From an uncultured Anaerolineae bacterium (GTDB taxonomy: Bacteria; Chloroflexota; Anaerolineae; Anaerolineales; Villigracilaceae), in NCBI GenBank assembly GCA_903875215.1, contig CAIQVH010000018.1:87940-151939 (forward strand): a stretch of DNA of 64,000 nt, read 5' to 3'. The notes beneath the pieces were generated by a model. The model did no database searches. It had not been told where the DNA came from and saw only the letters and a list, made by a program, of their open reading frames with translations. Positions 8,679 through 17,491 of the stretch are shown one piece after another (within the stretch, counting starts at the first letter, position 1; each line of letters begins with the position of its first letter). The translations under genes were made by a program, and so were the position numbers.

Positions 8679-9380
8679 ATGAACCCCACCCCCGATTCTC
8701 CCCGCCCGTCCAGCTACCTGCGTGCCACCCTGGCCGTCGCCTGGAAAGACCTGGCCGCCGAACTGCGCTCACGCGAACTGCTCTCAGCCATGCTGGTGTT
8801 CTCCACCCTGGTCATCCTGATCTTCTACTTCGCCCTCGAACTGGATGTTAAAGCCCGCAACGGCATCACCGCCGGAGCCCTCTGGGTCACCTTCGCCTTT
8901 GCCGGCACCCTCGGCCTCAACCGCTCAATGGCCATCGAAAAAGACCGCGGCTGTCTCGACGGCCTGCTGCTCGCCCCGGTTGACCGTTCAGCCATTTACT
9001 TCGGAAAAGCCCTCAGCAACCTGGCCTTCATGCTGATCGTGGAAATCATCGTCCTGCCACTCTACAGCGTGATGTATAACATCAACCTGTTCAACCCCGG
9101 CCTGTTGGCCGTCACCCTGCTCGGATCCATCGGCTACACCGCCGTCGGCACCCTGCTCGCCACCATGTCCGTCCAGACCCGCACACGCGACGTTCTGTTG
9201 CCCATCCTGCTTTTTCCCGTCGTCATCCCGGTGCTGGTCGCCGCCGTCAAAGCCTCCAGCGGCTACCTGACCGGCGCAGACATCAACGAAATCACACCCT
9301 GGATCAACATCCTGATCGTCTACAACATCATTTTCATCGCCGTCGCCTTCATGGTATTTGATTTTGTCGTTGAAGAATAA
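8679..9380 (+). CDS. ccmB: Heme exporter membrane protein CcmB
   Basis: CcmB is the six-helix permease of CcmABCD. The 233-residue protein opens with AVAWKDLAAELRSRELL, the typical CcmB start, and contains the conserved GALWVTFAFAGTLGLNRSMAIEKDRGCLDGL region (residues around 65-95) and several hydrophobic helices. Its ATG abuts the ccmA stop codon, which implies translational coupling. Confidence 0.92.
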   Translation: MNPTPDSPRPSSYLRATLAVAWKDLAAELRSRELLSAMLVFSTLVILIFYFALELDVKARNGITAGALWVTFAFAGTLGLNRSMAIEKDRGCLDGLLLAPVDRSAIYFGKALSNLAFMLIVEIIVLPLYSVMYNINLFNPGLLAVTLLGSIGYTAVGTLLATMSVQTRTRDVLLPILLFPVVIPVLVAAVKASSGYLTGADINEITPWINILIVYNIIFIAVAFMVFDFVVEE

Positions 9381-9395
9381 CAAAAGGAGTCTGAA

Positions 9396-10085
9396 ATGCC
9401 CTCTCAACCCCGCGCACTACAACTGCTGAATATCCTCTCCGCCCTGCTGCTGGCCGCCGCCGCCATCATGGTATTCACCTACGCCCCGACCGAAAAAGTC
9501 ATGGGCGAGGTGCAAAAAGTCTTCTACTTCCACGTCGCCACCGCCTGGGTCGGAATGCTGGGCTTCATCGTCGCCGCCGTGGTCGCCATCATCTACCTGC
9601 GCACCAAAGACCTGAAGTGGGACGCAATTGGCCTGGCCGCCGTTGAAATCAGCCTGGTCTTCTTCTTCGTCGCCATCTTCCTGGGCTCCATCTGGGCCCG
9701 CCCGGCCTGGGGCACCTGGTGGACCTGGGAACCACGCCTGACCACCGCCGCCATCCTCGAAATGGTCTACCTCGCCTACCTGCTGCTGCGACAGGGCCTC
9801 GAAGACCCCGAACGCCGCGCCCGCTTTGGCGCCGTCTACACCATCCTGGGCGGGTTGAGCGTCCCCCTGACCTTCATCTCCATCCGCATCTTCCGCACCA
9901 TCCACCCGGTCATCATCGGCACCGGCGGAAGTGAAAAAATGAACATGGAACCCGCCATGCTCACCACCATGTTCTTCAGCATCTTCGTCTTCTCGATCAT
10001 CTTCGTCACCCTGTTCTGGCACCGCATCCGACTCGGGCAATACGCCGAAAAAATCGAGCACCTCAAACTCAAGCTGAGCCAATAA
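9396..10085 (+). CDS. ccmC: Heme handling protein CcmC
   Basis: CcmC loads heme onto CcmE. The 229-residue six-helix protein has the tryptophan-rich motif WGTWWTWEPRLT flanked by the histidines of FYFHVATAW and RTIHPVII, both expected in CcmC. AAAGGAG lies upstream of the start. Length and order (after ccmB, before ccmD) fit System I. Confidence 0.94.
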   Translation: MPSQPRALQLLNILSALLLAAAAIMVFTYAPTEKVMGEVQKVFYFHVATAWVGMLGFIVAAVVAIIYLRTKDLKWDAIGLAAVEISLVFFFVAIFLGSIWARPAWGTWWTWEPRLTTAAILEMVYLAYLLLRQGLEDPERRARFGAVYTILGGLSVPLTFISIRIFRTIHPVIIGTGGSEKMNMEPAMLTTMFFSIFVFSIIFVTLFWHRIRLGQYAEKIEHLKLKLSQ

Positions 10086-10109
10086 AAAAAGAAAACCAGG
10101 AGTCCCAAA

Positions 10110-10256
10110 ATGGAAGCAACCCCCGATACCGTCAACTACATGCTCGGCGGCTACATCTTCTTCACCGTCGTCATGCTCGCCTACGTCATCAGCCTATACC
10201 TGCGCTGGAACAACCTTAAACAAGAAGAAACCGCCCTAAATTCTCTCGAAAAGTAG
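10110..10256 (+). CDS. ccmD: CcmD-like small membrane protein
   Basis: This 48-residue ORF starts at ATG 10110 with CAGGAG 7-8 nt upstream. It encodes one transmembrane helix (GGYIFFTVVMLAYVISLYLRW) followed by a charged tail, the usual form of CcmD, which stabilises the CcmABC-CcmE complex. Sequence conservation in this family is poor, so the call depends on size, topology and position after ccmC. It is the last gene before the operon terminator. Confidence 0.8.
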   Translation: MEATPDTVNYMLGGYIFFTVVMLAYVISLYLRWNNLKQEETALNSLEK

Positions 10257-10280
10257 GAAAAAAGGGTATAGTCCCTCCCC

Positions 10281-10322
10281 AAGGAGTACGTTATACTAGA
10301 AAAGTAACGTACTCCTTTTTTT
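10281..10322 (+). terminator. Strong intrinsic terminator of the ccm operon
   Basis: A perfect 13-bp stem (AAGGAGTACGTTA at 10281-10293 with 10305-10317) and 11-nt loop is followed by a run of T from 10316 to 10322. This is the clearest intrinsic terminator in the window. Confidence 0.92.
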
Positions 10323-10326
10323 ATTC

Positions 10327-12000
10327 ATGGGGCAATCTGGCCCGCTCATGAAACCAACTCTCAGATTGCAATTGCTAATGAACGTGGCCCTCGGCCTGGT
10401 AACGATTTGCGCCTCCTTCGTCCAGCCCGGCCTGGTTCACGCTGCCGCAGAAGCCCCCAGCGGCCCCGACCGCTACACCACCATTCGGGTGGATATTACC
10501 CTGCATGAATGGTGGCTGATCGCCTGGAAGGATAACAACGTCTACTGTTCCTTCTACGCCGACCACGAAGGCCTACCCAATTCCAACGACATCCTCTCCG
10601 CCTGCGGCGAACAACTCTTCGCAGAATGGCAGGCCTATTCCGCCCCCTGCTCCCAGCAGGAAATTTCCGCCTGCCCGGGCTATTACCTGCTCGAAATCTC
10701 CAGCAAAGCCTCGCAAAAAGAAATCACCGTCAAGCTGCCTCCTCCGCAGGTCTGGGTATCGCTCGAGAACTGCAATCCCGACCCCGACGGCTGGTGCGCC
10801 ACCCAGCCGACGCTCGTCTTGACCGGTGAAGAACCCCTGCCCGACGAAGTCATCACCAGCTTACAAGGCTTTGCCGGCGACGATGCATTTTCCTGCACCG
10901 GCAGCCGCTGCACCTTCAACCTGGAGCAGACCGATTCGGAAGGCATTGAACTGCAATTCTGGGCCAACTCCTCCTACGGAGACACCAGCCAGAGCTTCAG
11001 TGCCTCGGTGCGGGTGCTCACCCAGGGCGGCGGCGAAAATGACGCACAACTGGTACAACGCTGGTACGTGGATGTACTCAGTCCGCAGTGGACCGGCTCG
11101 CAGATCGCCTCCTGCGCGCTCAGCTGGGATGCATTTCCCCCCGCCGAGGGACTGCCACAGTGGCTGACCACACCCGATTCGCCGGAAGAACTGGTTTCCA
11201 GCGTATCCTACGCCTACCTGGCTGGCAACCTGATTTCGCAGGGCCAGGTGGATGTCAGCGCCTGCCTGGATGGCGGCCTGGATGAAAGCGGCGCCGCCTC
11301 GGCCTGCGGCCTGACCGCTGCCGAAACCGCCGTGCGCGACTGGCAAAACCAGTTCGACAAACTGATTTTGGATACTTCGCAAACAACCAACGTGCCAGCC
11401 CAGCTATTAAAAAACCTATTCAGCCGCGAAAGCCAGTTCTGGCCGGGCGCCGCCCGCCCCGGCACCGACTCTGGCCTCGGCCAGCTGACAGAAAACGGCG
11501 CTGATACCGCCCTACTCTGGAACCACACCTTCTATCTCGAATTTTGCCCGCTCGTCCTCGATCGCGACGTCTGCGTGGCCACCCCCTATTCCAACCTGTC
11601 GGCAGGGCAACAGTCCCTGCTCCGCGGAGCACTGGTCGCCAGCGTAGATGCATCCTGCCAAAACTGCCCGCTTGGGCTCGATCTTTCGCGCGCCAATTTC
11701 AGCGTGGCGGTCTTTGGCCGCGCCATGCTCGCCAACTGTGAACAAACCGGCAAAATCGTCCAAAACCTGACCGGAAAAGTACCCGGGCAGGCGCTCAGTT
11801 ATGAAGACCTGTGGCGGCTGACGCTGGTGAATTACAACGCCGGGGCGGGCTGCCTGTCTGACGCGCTGGAAATCGCCCAGGATCAAGCCACCGACGCCGC
11901 GCCGCTCGGCTGGGAGAGCATCTCCGGCGCCCTCGCGCCAGCCTGCCAGGGCGCAATCAACTACGTGGACGATATCAGCCAGCCACCCGCCAGCCCGTAA
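10327..12000 (+). CDS. Secreted protein with lytic transglycosylase (SLT)-like C-terminal domain
   Basis: The 557-residue product has a signal peptide ending near LVHAAAEA. About 300 residues of unknown, cysteine-containing, probably beta-rich sequence follow. The last third carries SLT-like motifs: LLKNLFSRESQFWPGA (candidate catalytic Glu in RESQF), SGLGQLTENGAD (GLGQL/M motif) and LVNYNAGAGCL (the YNAG motif). It would cleave peptidoglycan or act in surface assembly. The start could be ATG 10327 or ATG 10348 (MKPTLRLQLL, a more typical signal start); neither has a clear ribosome binding site and the first lies just after the ccm terminator. Paired cysteines suggest disulfides. Confidence 0.65.
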   Translation: MGQSGPLMKPTLRLQLLMNVALGLVTICASFVQPGLVHAAAEAPSGPDRYTTIRVDITLHEWWLIAWKDNNVYCSFYADHEGLPNSNDILSACGEQLFAEWQAYSAPCSQQEISACPGYYLLEISSKASQKEITVKLPPPQVWVSLENCNPDPDGWCATQPTLVLTGEEPLPDEVITSLQGFAGDDAFSCTGSRCTFNLEQTDSEGIELQFWANSSYGDTSQSFSASVRVLTQGGGENDAQLVQRWYVDVLSPQWTGSQIASCALSWDAFPPAEGLPQWLTTPDSPEELVSSVSYAYLAGNLISQGQVDVSACLDGGLDESGAASACGLTAAETAVRDWQNQFDKLILDTSQTTNVPAQLLKNLFSRESQFWPGAARPGTDSGLGQLTENGADTALLWNHTFYLEFCPLVLDRDVCVATPYSNLSAGQQSLLRGALVASVDASCQNCPLGLDLSRANFSVAVFGRAMLANCEQTGKIVQNLTGKVPGQALSYEDLWRLTLVNYNAGAGCLSDALEIAQDQATDAAPLGWESISGALAPACQGAINYVDDISQPPASP

Positions 12001-12089
12001 AGTCTCAGGAGACTTCTCACTGCCCTGGCTGCCATTTGTGGGACAACCCGGCTTTGCTATTCAATTTTGTACAATTACTCATGCCAGAT

Positions 12090-12137
12090 TGTGATTATTG
12101 TCACTTATTTGACACTTAAGTTTGCCTTATGATTAAG
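12090..12137 (+). promoter_or_regulatory. Overlapping dyads and candidate promoter upstream of the LysR gene
   Basis: Two overlapping inverted repeats are present: TGTGA-N6-TCACT (12090-12105), close to the CRP/FNR-family pattern, and TGTCA-N6-TGACA (12099-12114), a perfect 5-bp dyad. TTGACA at 12109-12114 could be a -35 box, with ATTAAG 17 nt downstream as a weak -10. The regulator gene starts at 12183, so the dyads overlap its promoter. Confidence 0.45.
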
Positions 12138-12182
12138 CTTGGCAAGATTATTTTTTCTGATAATGCGACGGAGAGAACGAGC

Positions 12183-13127
12183 ATGCTTAATCTGTCTGAA
12201 CTACGGGTCTTCATCACTGCTGCCGAAGAGCTGAATTTTAGCCGCGCAGCACAGCGCCTGCACCTTTCGCAATCCGCCGTCAGTCAGAACATCCAGTCAC
12301 TGGAACGAGCCTACGGCATCGAACTCTTCGTCCGGCATGGACGCTCGGTGCAACTCAGCGAAGCCGGGCAAGCCATCCTGCCGCTGGCGCACGAAATGTT
12401 CAACGCTGCCCGCCTTCTCGAAGATGCGCTCATCAACGCCAATGGTGAAGTCTCGGGGGAATTGAGCTTCGGCTGCGCCACCACTTCCGGGCGCTACTTC
12501 ATCCCCAACCTGCTGGCTTCATTCCAGGGAACCTATCCCCATGTGCGCACACGCCTGAGCCTGATGAGCCGCCCGGCTGTCATTGAGGGCATCCTGGGGC
12601 AGGGCATGAATCTGGGCATGGTCAGCCGCCTGGTCGAACATCGCGATATTGAAAGCCAGCTTATCTTTGAAGACCGCGTCATCATGATCGTCCCGCCCAA
12701 CCATATTTGGGCGCATCGCGCCAGCGTCCGCCCCGAGGAAGTCCTGGAGCAACCCTTCATCAGCCGCGAAAACGGCTCGGGAACCTACCAGGTGCTATAT
12801 GATCACATGCGACAGCACGGCATTGACCCGGAAAATCTCAACATCGTCACCGAACTGGGCGACGCCGAAGCCGTCCAAATGGCTGTCGAAAAAGGCCTGG
12901 GCATCACCTTCATCTCCGAAATGATGGCCGCCCGCAGCCTGGCACTCGGACGTGTAAAAAGGATCAAAGTGGAAGGCTTCAATCTCACCCAACAAATCTA
13001 CCTGATCCGCCATGTGGCGCGCAATTTCACCCACGCCGAAACCAAATTTTGGGAATTTATCCAGCAGCACCGCGAAGAACTGACTTCAGATCTGCTCTAC
13101 AACCTCGCCAACGTCACACCCGCATAA
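12183..13127 (+). CDS. LysR-family transcriptional regulator
   Basis: The 314-residue protein has the LysR winged helix-turn-helix at its N terminus (LRVFITAAEELNFSRAAQRL followed by HLSQSAVSQ) and a periplasmic-binding-like effector domain (about 90-300). The sequence resembles the CysB/CbbR/CysL type but the effector cannot be predicted. ATG 12183 is chosen because GGAGAG lies 8 nt upstream and it gives the standard MLNLSELRVF start; an in-frame ATG at 12129 would add 18 unlikely residues. It precedes a membrane Fe-S oxidoreductase gene but is separated from it by a very long hairpin. Confidence 0.9.
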   Translation: MLNLSELRVFITAAEELNFSRAAQRLHLSQSAVSQNIQSLERAYGIELFVRHGRSVQLSEAGQAILPLAHEMFNAARLLEDALINANGEVSGELSFGCATTSGRYFIPNLLASFQGTYPHVRTRLSLMSRPAVIEGILGQGMNLGMVSRLVEHRDIESQLIFEDRVIMIVPPNHIWAHRASVRPEEVLEQPFISRENGSGTYQVLYDHMRQHGIDPENLNIVTELGDAEAVQMAVEKGLGITFISEMMAARSLALGRVKRIKVEGFNLTQQIYLIRHVARNFTHAETKFWEFIQQHREELTSDLLYNLANVTPA

Positions 13128-13168
13128 AAACCTGTGCTACACTTTATGGATGAAACGCAAAATCAACC

Positions 13169-13209
13169 CCAGGCGGTAATTTTCTGAGCCCCAGAAAATT
13201 ACCGCCTGG
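13169..13209. terminator. 18-bp perfect hairpin after the LysR gene
   Basis: An 18-bp perfect inverted repeat (13169-13186 and 13192-13209) surrounds a 5-nt loop. No long T-tract follows (CTGTTT). It could be a weak terminator for the lysR gene or an RNA element in the leader of the Fe-S protein gene at 13246. Confidence 0.6.
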
Positions 13210-13245
13210 CTGTTTCCCGGCCCAATCATTACAGGAGAACCCGCC

Positions 13246-15231
13246 ATGTTAACCAGCCTCGAAAAAATCCTGTTTGCCCTAGCAGTCGCCGCCTCGCTCT
13301 TCTACACCTGGCAGGGCGTCAAACGCATCCTCGCGAACATCGGCAGCGGAAAAGGCCAGCCGGATTGGAAACTGGTGGCCCGAAAAGCCTCCGGTGCGAT
13401 CTATAAATTCCTGACCTTTCAGCCGGTTTTCCGTTTTCGTTTGATTCCCTCTGTTTTACATGGGTTCATCGGCTGGGGCTTTCTCGCCTTCCTGCTCATT
13501 AACCTGGCCGATTTAATCTACGCCTACACCGGATGGCGCCTGCTCGACCAGACCGGCATTTTTGGTGACTTGTACCGCCTGCTGGCTGATGTGGCCAATG
13601 TGCTCATCCTGGTTGGGATCGTGGCCATGGCAGTGCGACGGTTTTTGCTCAAACCGGCCACACTATCCACCCGCCAGGCAACCCTGCTCGACCCGCAGGC
13701 CCGCGCTGGCATCACGCGCGATTCGGCCATCGTGGCGGGGTTTATCTTCCTGCACAACTCGGCGCGGTTATTGGGAGAATCTTTCAACATTGCCTTAAGC
13801 GGCAAAATTGACAGCTGGCAGCCCTTCATTTCAACGGTATCAAAGCTGTGGGTGGGGGTGGATCCGGCGCTATTAACTGCCGGGGAGCATCTGGCCTTCT
13901 GGCTGTCGATTGGCGCGGTGGTGGCGTTCCTGCCCTATTTCCCGTACAGCAAACACCTGCATTTATTCTTCGCGCCGATCAATTTCGCGCTCAAGCCCGA
14001 GCGCCGCTCAATGGGCGAGCTGGGTTACATCAACCTCGATGATGAGACGGTTGAGCAGTTTGGGGCAGCCAAAATCAGCGACCTGGGGTACGAGCAGATT
14101 TTAGATAGCTACGCCTGCATCATGTGTTTCCGCTGCCAGGAAGTTTGCCCGGCCTATAACACGGGTAAGCGCCTGAGCCCGGCGGCGCTGGAGATCAACA
14201 AGCGTTACAACTTCAACCACGGCGGCGGGACGGAGAAAGCGCTGCTGGAGTTGATCCCTGAGGAAGCGGTGTGGGCCTGCACAAGCTGCGGCGCGTGCGT
14301 GGATATTTGCCCGGTGGGCAACGAGCCGATGCGCGATATTTTGGAGATTCGCCGCAACCTGGCGATGATGGAGAGCGCCTTCCCGAAGCAGTTGGAGACG
14401 GCTTTCAGGGGCATGGAACGCAACATGAACCCCTGGAACGTGCCGCAGGCCGACCGGATGAAGTGGGCGGCCGGCTTGAATGTGCCGACGATTGAGCAAA
14501 ACCCGGAACCGGAGATTTTGTGGTGGGTGGGCTGCGCGGCGGCGACGGATGCGCGGGCGCAGAAAACTGCCCAGGCGTTCGCCAAAATCCTGAACGCGGC
14601 GGGCGTCAATTATGCGGTGCTGGGCAAAAACGAATCCTGCAGCGGTGATTCGGCGCGGCGCGCCGGGCGCGAGGATATTTTCTTTGGGCTGGCGATGGGC
14701 AACGTGGAGCTGTTGAACGAAATCCAACCGAAGCGGATTGTGACCGCCTGCCCGCACTGCCTGCACACGTTAAAAAATGAATACCCGGCTTTTGGCGGGC
14801 ATTACGAGGTGATCCATCACACCCAGTTGATCAATGAACTGGTGGGGGCGGGGAAAATCAAGCTGGAAGTTACCAGCGAAGAATTAAAGGTCACATTCCA
14901 CGACCCATGCTACCTGGGCAGGCACAATGGCATCGTCGAGGCGCCGCGCGCGGCATTGCACAGCGCCGGGCTGTTGACGGTGGAGATGCCGCGCCACAGC
15001 GCCCAATCGTTCTGCTGTGGGGCGGGCGGCGCACAAATGTGGAAGGAAGAAGAAGCGGGCCAAGCCAAAGTGAACAACGTGCGGTTTGACGAGGCGCGCG
15101 CCACCGGCGCGGCGACCGTGGCGGTCGGCTGTCCCTTCTGCCTGACGATGCTGACGGATGCCTCCAAAGCCGCGGGCGACAGCCTGCAGGTCAAAGATGT
15201 GGCCGAAATCGTCGCCGAGAGATTGCATTAA
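13246..15231 (+). CDS. Membrane-anchored HdrD/GlpC-like Fe-S oxidoreductase (cytochrome b-like plus two CCG domains)
   Basis: The 661-residue protein joins three parts. Residues 1-245 have about five membrane helices resembling the NarI/HdrE cytochrome b module. Next come two 4Fe-4S motifs, CIMCFRCQEVCPAYN and CTSCGACVDICPVG. The C-terminal half holds two CCG-type cysteine-rich domains, ending in FHDPCYLGRHNG and SFCCGAGGAQMW. Such fusions link a quinone pool to a soluble partner; relatives are proposed to accept electrons from electron-transfer flavoprotein or to act as heterodisulfide- or lactate-type oxidoreductases. No etfAB genes are next to it, so the partner is unknown. ACAGGAG precedes the ATG. 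Confidence 0.85.
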   Translation: MLTSLEKILFALAVAASLFYTWQGVKRILANIGSGKGQPDWKLVARKASGAIYKFLTFQPVFRFRLIPSVLHGFIGWGFLAFLLINLADLIYAYTGWRLLDQTGIFGDLYRLLADVANVLILVGIVAMAVRRFLLKPATLSTRQATLLDPQARAGITRDSAIVAGFIFLHNSARLLGESFNIALSGKIDSWQPFISTVSKLWVGVDPALLTAGEHLAFWLSIGAVVAFLPYFPYSKHLHLFFAPINFALKPERRSMGELGYINLDDETVEQFGAAKISDLGYEQILDSYACIMCFRCQEVCPAYNTGKRLSPAALEINKRYNFNHGGGTEKALLELIPEEAVWACTSCGACVDICPVGNEPMRDILEIRRNLAMMESAFPKQLETAFRGMERNMNPWNVPQADRMKWAAGLNVPTIEQNPEPEILWWVGCAAATDARAQKTAQAFAKILNAAGVNYAVLGKNESCSGDSARRAGREDIFFGLAMGNVELLNEIQPKRIVTACPHCLHTLKNEYPAFGGHYEVIHHTQLINELVGAGKIKLEVTSEELKVTFHDPCYLGRHNGIVEAPRAALHSAGLLTVEMPRHSAQSFCCGAGGAQMWKEEEAGQAKVNNVRFDEARATGAATVAVGCPFCLTMLTDASKAAGDSLQVKDVAEIVAERLH

Positions 15232-15295
15232 CTTGGCCTTTTCTCTCCAAATGGACATATAATACAGGCAATCTCAACTCAAGAAAGGATCCTCC

Positions 15296-15682
15296 ATGTA
15301 CAAGCGTCTATTTTTGATAGTTGCGTTAATTTCAATCCTGGGCCTCGCTCTGGCAACGGCTTTTACCGTCAATCCCCTGCAGATTGACAAACAGGATCGA
15401 TCTGTAAAAATGACCCTGATGAAGTATATTCCAGGCAAAGGGATCGTTTTCCGCTTCCAGTTATATGGCCGGTTTACCAGCGCCGAACTGAAAGGCAAGA
15501 TCCAGCTCACGCGCGGCGGTGATACCCGCAGCCTGTACTGCATCCCCAAGGATAGTTCGGACAAGGTGGTGCAATGTACCGCCCAGGCGGCCACAGCCGG
15601 TGTGTATGGCGGAGAAGCGGCAGTAGTCACTTTTGCCGGATTCACGTTCCCGATCACGATCCCGAACACCCCCACACCGTAA
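15296..15682 (+). CDS. Small secreted protein of unknown function
   Basis: The 128-residue product has a signal peptide (MYKRLFLIVALISILGLALATAF). The mature part is rich in beta-forming residues, contains two cysteines (SLYC and VVQC) that could form a disulfide, and ends in ITIPNTPTP. AAAGGA precedes the ATG and an intrinsic terminator follows. I do not recognise the family. Confidence 0.65.
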   Translation: MYKRLFLIVALISILGLALATAFTVNPLQIDKQDRSVKMTLMKYIPGKGIVFRFQLYGRFTSAELKGKIQLTRGGDTRSLYCIPKDSSDKVVQCTAQAATAGVYGGEAAVVTFAGFTFPITIPNTPTP

Positions 15683-15697
15683 TCCAACTTCCGATCA

Positions 15698-15728
15698 AAA
15701 AGACGGCCCCGCACTGGAGCCGTCTTTT
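15698..15728. terminator. Bidirectional terminator between convergent genes
   Basis: AAAAGACGGC (15698-15707) pairs with GCCGTCTTTT (15719-15728). A/T tracts on both sides make it work for the small secreted protein gene and for the convergent EamA transporter gene. Confidence 0.8.
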
Positions 15729-15764
15729 CGATTCCGGGCGAATAAACACCCGGCACTGATTCCT

Positions 15765-16661
15765 TTACTGCAGAAAGAGCAGAGCCACCCCGCCAATCGC
15801 AACCAGCGTCCCGGCGACAGACTGCCAGGTGAGTCGTTCCCTGTAAAAAAAACGGCTGATCGGCAGCATGATGATCGGCGGGAGAGCCATCAACGTGCTG
15901 GCCACCCCCACCTCGGCGTGCTGGACAGCCAGCAGCGAGGCGCTGACGCCCAGCACCGGGCCAAAAAAGGCTCCAAAGAGCGCCCATCGTAACCCGCGCG
16001 GATGAGAACGCACAGTCTGCAGGGTCGTCGCGGCCTGGCCTTGCACGGCGGCCACACCCCACAGGGCGATCACCGCAGCCAGCATCCGGATCAACGTGGC
16101 GGCAAACGGCGAAAAATTGTCGCCCAGGGCCTGCTTGGAGAATACCAGCCCGGCCGCCTGGCAGGCAGCCGCCAACACTCCAAACAGCACGCCCTTGCGC
16201 CAGTCATGCTTGCTGGTGGTACTATCCTCGCCGCGCGAAAACACCACCCACGAGATTCCAACCAGTGTGATGACGATACCCGTCAGCTGGAGCACGGTCA
16301 GGGTCTCACCGAACAGGCCCCAGGCAATGGCCGCGCCAAAGATCGGCGCCAGGCTGAGCAGCAGCAGCCCCAGGCGCGGGCCCAGGTGCCGGTAACTGCT
16401 GAAGAGAAAGGCGTCACCCAGCGCAAGACCGAGCAGACCCGAGAGTGCCAGCCAGCCCCAGCGCGCCAGCCCGGCATCGAAAGGGATCGGCCTGGCGTAC
16501 AAGAAGGTATTAATCAGAATCAACGCCACCAGCGCCAGGACAACGCGCAGCCGGTTGGTTACCTGCGCGCCAAACTCACTGGTGGCAGTGCTGAACCCCA
16601 CGGCAGACATGGTCCAGCAAAAAGAGGTGAACAGGGCGGCAATTTCGCCAATCGGGAGCAT
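15765..16661 (-). CDS. EamA/DMT-family transporter
   Basis: The 298-residue protein has about ten hydrophobic helices in two EamA repeats, each with the typical GE.l.....G..li..G (LFGETLTVLQLTGIVITLVG; the second ends RLTWQSVAGTLVAIGGVALLFLQ). Family members export or import metabolites; the substrate cannot be told. It is a single leftward gene between convergent terminators and the ferritin gene. Confidence 0.88.
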   Translation of the reverse strand: MLPIGEIAALFTSFCWTMSAVGFSTATSEFGAQVTNRLRVVLALVALILINTFLYARPIPFDAGLARWGWLALSGLLGLALGDAFLFSSYRHLGPRLGLLLLSLAPIFGAAIAWGLFGETLTVLQLTGIVITLVGISWVVFSRGEDSTTSKHDWRKGVLFGVLAAACQAAGLVFSKQALGDNFSPFAATLIRMLAAVIALWGVAAVQGQAATTLQTVRSHPRGLRWALFGAFFGPVLGVSASLLAVQHAEVGVASTLMALPPIIMLPISRFFYRERLTWQSVAGTLVAIGGVALLFLQ

Positions 16662-16775
16662 ATCATTCCTTAAAAGAAAAATAATCGGGAGCCAAGGCTC
16701 CCGGGCAGAGTATATCGCAAAACAGCACCGCCCCGGTCATTTTCATGCCGGGGCGGGAAAGCGGAGGCAGAGGGG

Positions 16776-17270
16776 TTATTCTTTCCCTCGCTTGCGAAGT
16801 TGATGATCGAGTTGTAAAACAGCCGTCTCGTGCGCTTCAATGCGCTGCATGCTGGCAATAATCTCCGCCGCATTTTTTTCTTCCTCCACCTGCTCATTGA
16901 TGTACCACTGCAGCAGAATTTGGGTGGGATAATCCTTCTCCTTCAATGCCAGTTCATACAAGCTGGTAATTGATTGCGTCACCAGCTGCTCATGGGCATA
17001 AATCGCCTGGAAAGCCGCCATCGGGCCGGCCCAGCTGGTTTCCGGCGCTGCAATCGCCTTCAAAGTCACCTGGCCGCCGCGATCGAGCAAATGCCCGAAA
17101 AACTTCATGGCATGCTCCTGCTCTTCCGCCGCCTGGGCGCGCACCCAGCTGGCTGCCCCTGGCAATCCGGTGCTTTCAAAGTAGGCTGCCATCGAAAGGT
17201 ACAGGTACGCGGAGAACATTTCCTTGTTGATCTGTGCGTTGATTGCCTCTTGCATGGTTTTACTGATCAT
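16776..17270 (-). CDS. ftnA: Bacterial nonheme ferritin
   Basis: The 164-residue protein is a complete four-helix ferritin that stores iron in the cytoplasm. Ferroxidase residues are visible: Glu in NKEMFSAYLYLSMAAYFE, the EEQEHAMKF pair, and the glutamates of INEQVEEEKNAAEI. ATG 17270 is the start because AGGAG lies just upstream (5 nt after TAAAGGAG). The frame stays open for a further 850 bases upstream, but that stretch is antisense to the next gene and is not coding. Iron storage fits the heme- and Fe-S-rich content of the region. Confidence 0.93.
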   Translation of the reverse strand: MISKTMQEAINAQINKEMFSAYLYLSMAAYFESTGLPGAASWVRAQAAEEQEHAMKFFGHLLDRGGQVTLKAIAAPETSWAGPMAAFQAIYAHEQLVTQSITSLYELALKEKDYPTQILLQWYINEQVEEEKNAAEIIASMQRIEAHETAVLQLDHQLRKRGKE

Positions 17271-17491
17271 AATTCGCTCCTTTACGGGTAAGAGAATGGT
17301 AAATTTATTATAGTACAATCTTGCGCCCTGTTCCAGACCAGCCCGGGCAGGTCGCTGCCCCCGGCTTCCCCCCCCTTGTCCTAAAAATGAAATTTCCGCC
17401 TGAATTGTATGTACAATAAATGGGAACCACCGCAGACAGGCTTCCCGTGCCGGAAACCCCCACCCTGCCACAAATCTGCCGAGGAAAAACC

